A stretch of 56,205 nt of DNA. Source: Flavobacteriaceae bacterium. Its GTDB lineage: Bacteria > Bacteroidota > Bacteroidia > Flavobacteriales > Flavobacteriaceae. The translations under genes were made by a program, and so were the position numbers. How positions within the stretch are numbered: the stretch's first letter is position 1; every line of letters begins with the position of its first letter. The notes beneath the pieces are model-generated. The model was not told where the DNA came from, ran no database searches, and was given only the letters and a program-made list of their open reading frames with translations. Below, piece by piece: positions 56,136-56,205 of this stretch. Location: NCBI GenBank assembly GCA_947453885.1, contig CANGIF010000020.1, positions 1 through 56,205 on the forward strand. Direction: 5' to 3'.

Positions 56136-56205
56136 GTTTTTCAAAAGATTCTTTTGTGTGAAAAATGTTTTTTTGATCGTGACGAGGCGCACGTTCCCTA
56201 ATAAG
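56128..56205 (-). CDS. Possible 3' end of a minus-strand gene, cut by the window
   Basis: Twenty-five codons read LIRERAPRHDQKNIFHTKES and then FEKQK before a TGA whose bases lie in a hairpin. The frame is open to the window edge. The charged composition looks coding. Too short to name; it may be chance. Confidence 0.35.
   Translation of the reverse strand, partial: LIRERAPRHDQKNIFHTKESFEKQK

Overview
The window reads as chromosomal DNA of a member of the Flavobacteriaceae, close to Flavobacterium. The evidence is low GC (about 30% in most of it), many upstream copies of the Bacteroidota -7 element TAnnTTTG, three secreted proteins with a type IX secretion (T9SS) C-terminal sorting domain, a SecA of about 1118 residues, a tmRNA tag ending NYALAA, and a zeaxanthin-type carotenoid cluster. 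No plasmid, prophage, CRISPR array, rRNA or tRNA was recognised.

Region 0-11 kb: a coiled-coil membrane protein, an arginase-family enzyme and an RhlE-type helicase, followed by a four-gene minus-strand metal-efflux operon. In transcription order this operon encodes a CusA/CzcA-type RND pump fused to its TolC-like outer-membrane channel, a lipoprotein adaptor, a ferritin-like/VIT1 iron exporter resembling MbfA, and a small membrane protein. Region 11-22.4 kb: a 2952-residue T9SS surface protein with RCC1-like repeats, an invasin-type Ig domain and 18 tandem repeats of about 91 residues, then an OmpR-type response regulator and its histidine kinase. Region 22.4-37.7 kb: mostly housekeeping genes (a YfhO-like membrane protein, a YfcE-like phosphoesterase, ftsY, rpmB-rpmG-DUF4295, cinA, yidC, pyrG, an OsmC protein, a LysM protein, guaA). 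Region 37.8-42.2 kb: accessory. It holds a leucine-rich-repeat T9SS protein, an array of ten 21-bp tandem repeats, a short orphan ORF and another T9SS protein. Region 42.2-46.1 kb: a dicarboxylate/amino-acid symporter and aroC, a lipoprotein, and ssrA (tmRNA). Region 46.3-56.2 kb: an ABC ATPase, the operon crtI-crtB-crtZ-crtYcd, a MerR/B12-binding regulator, a divergent cobalamin adenosyltransferase, a DUF2795 protein and secA.

The most interesting biology is at two loci. First, the carotenoid cluster is preceded by a MerR regulator that keeps the W-x9-EH signature of adenosylcobalamin photoreceptors (CarH type). The enzyme that makes adenosylcobalamin is encoded divergently next to it. This suggests a self-contained B12/light switch for pigment synthesis. 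Second, the RND pump-TolC fusion contains what looks like a complete internal signal peptide at the junction, so it may be a polyprotein cut into inner- and outer-membrane parts.

Other points of note: a sharp high-GC tract (about 36.19-39.06 kb) that covers guaA and ends inside the LRR gene; a complementary loss of cysteines in two adjacent repeats of the giant protein; and several very long perfect inverted repeats acting as terminators.
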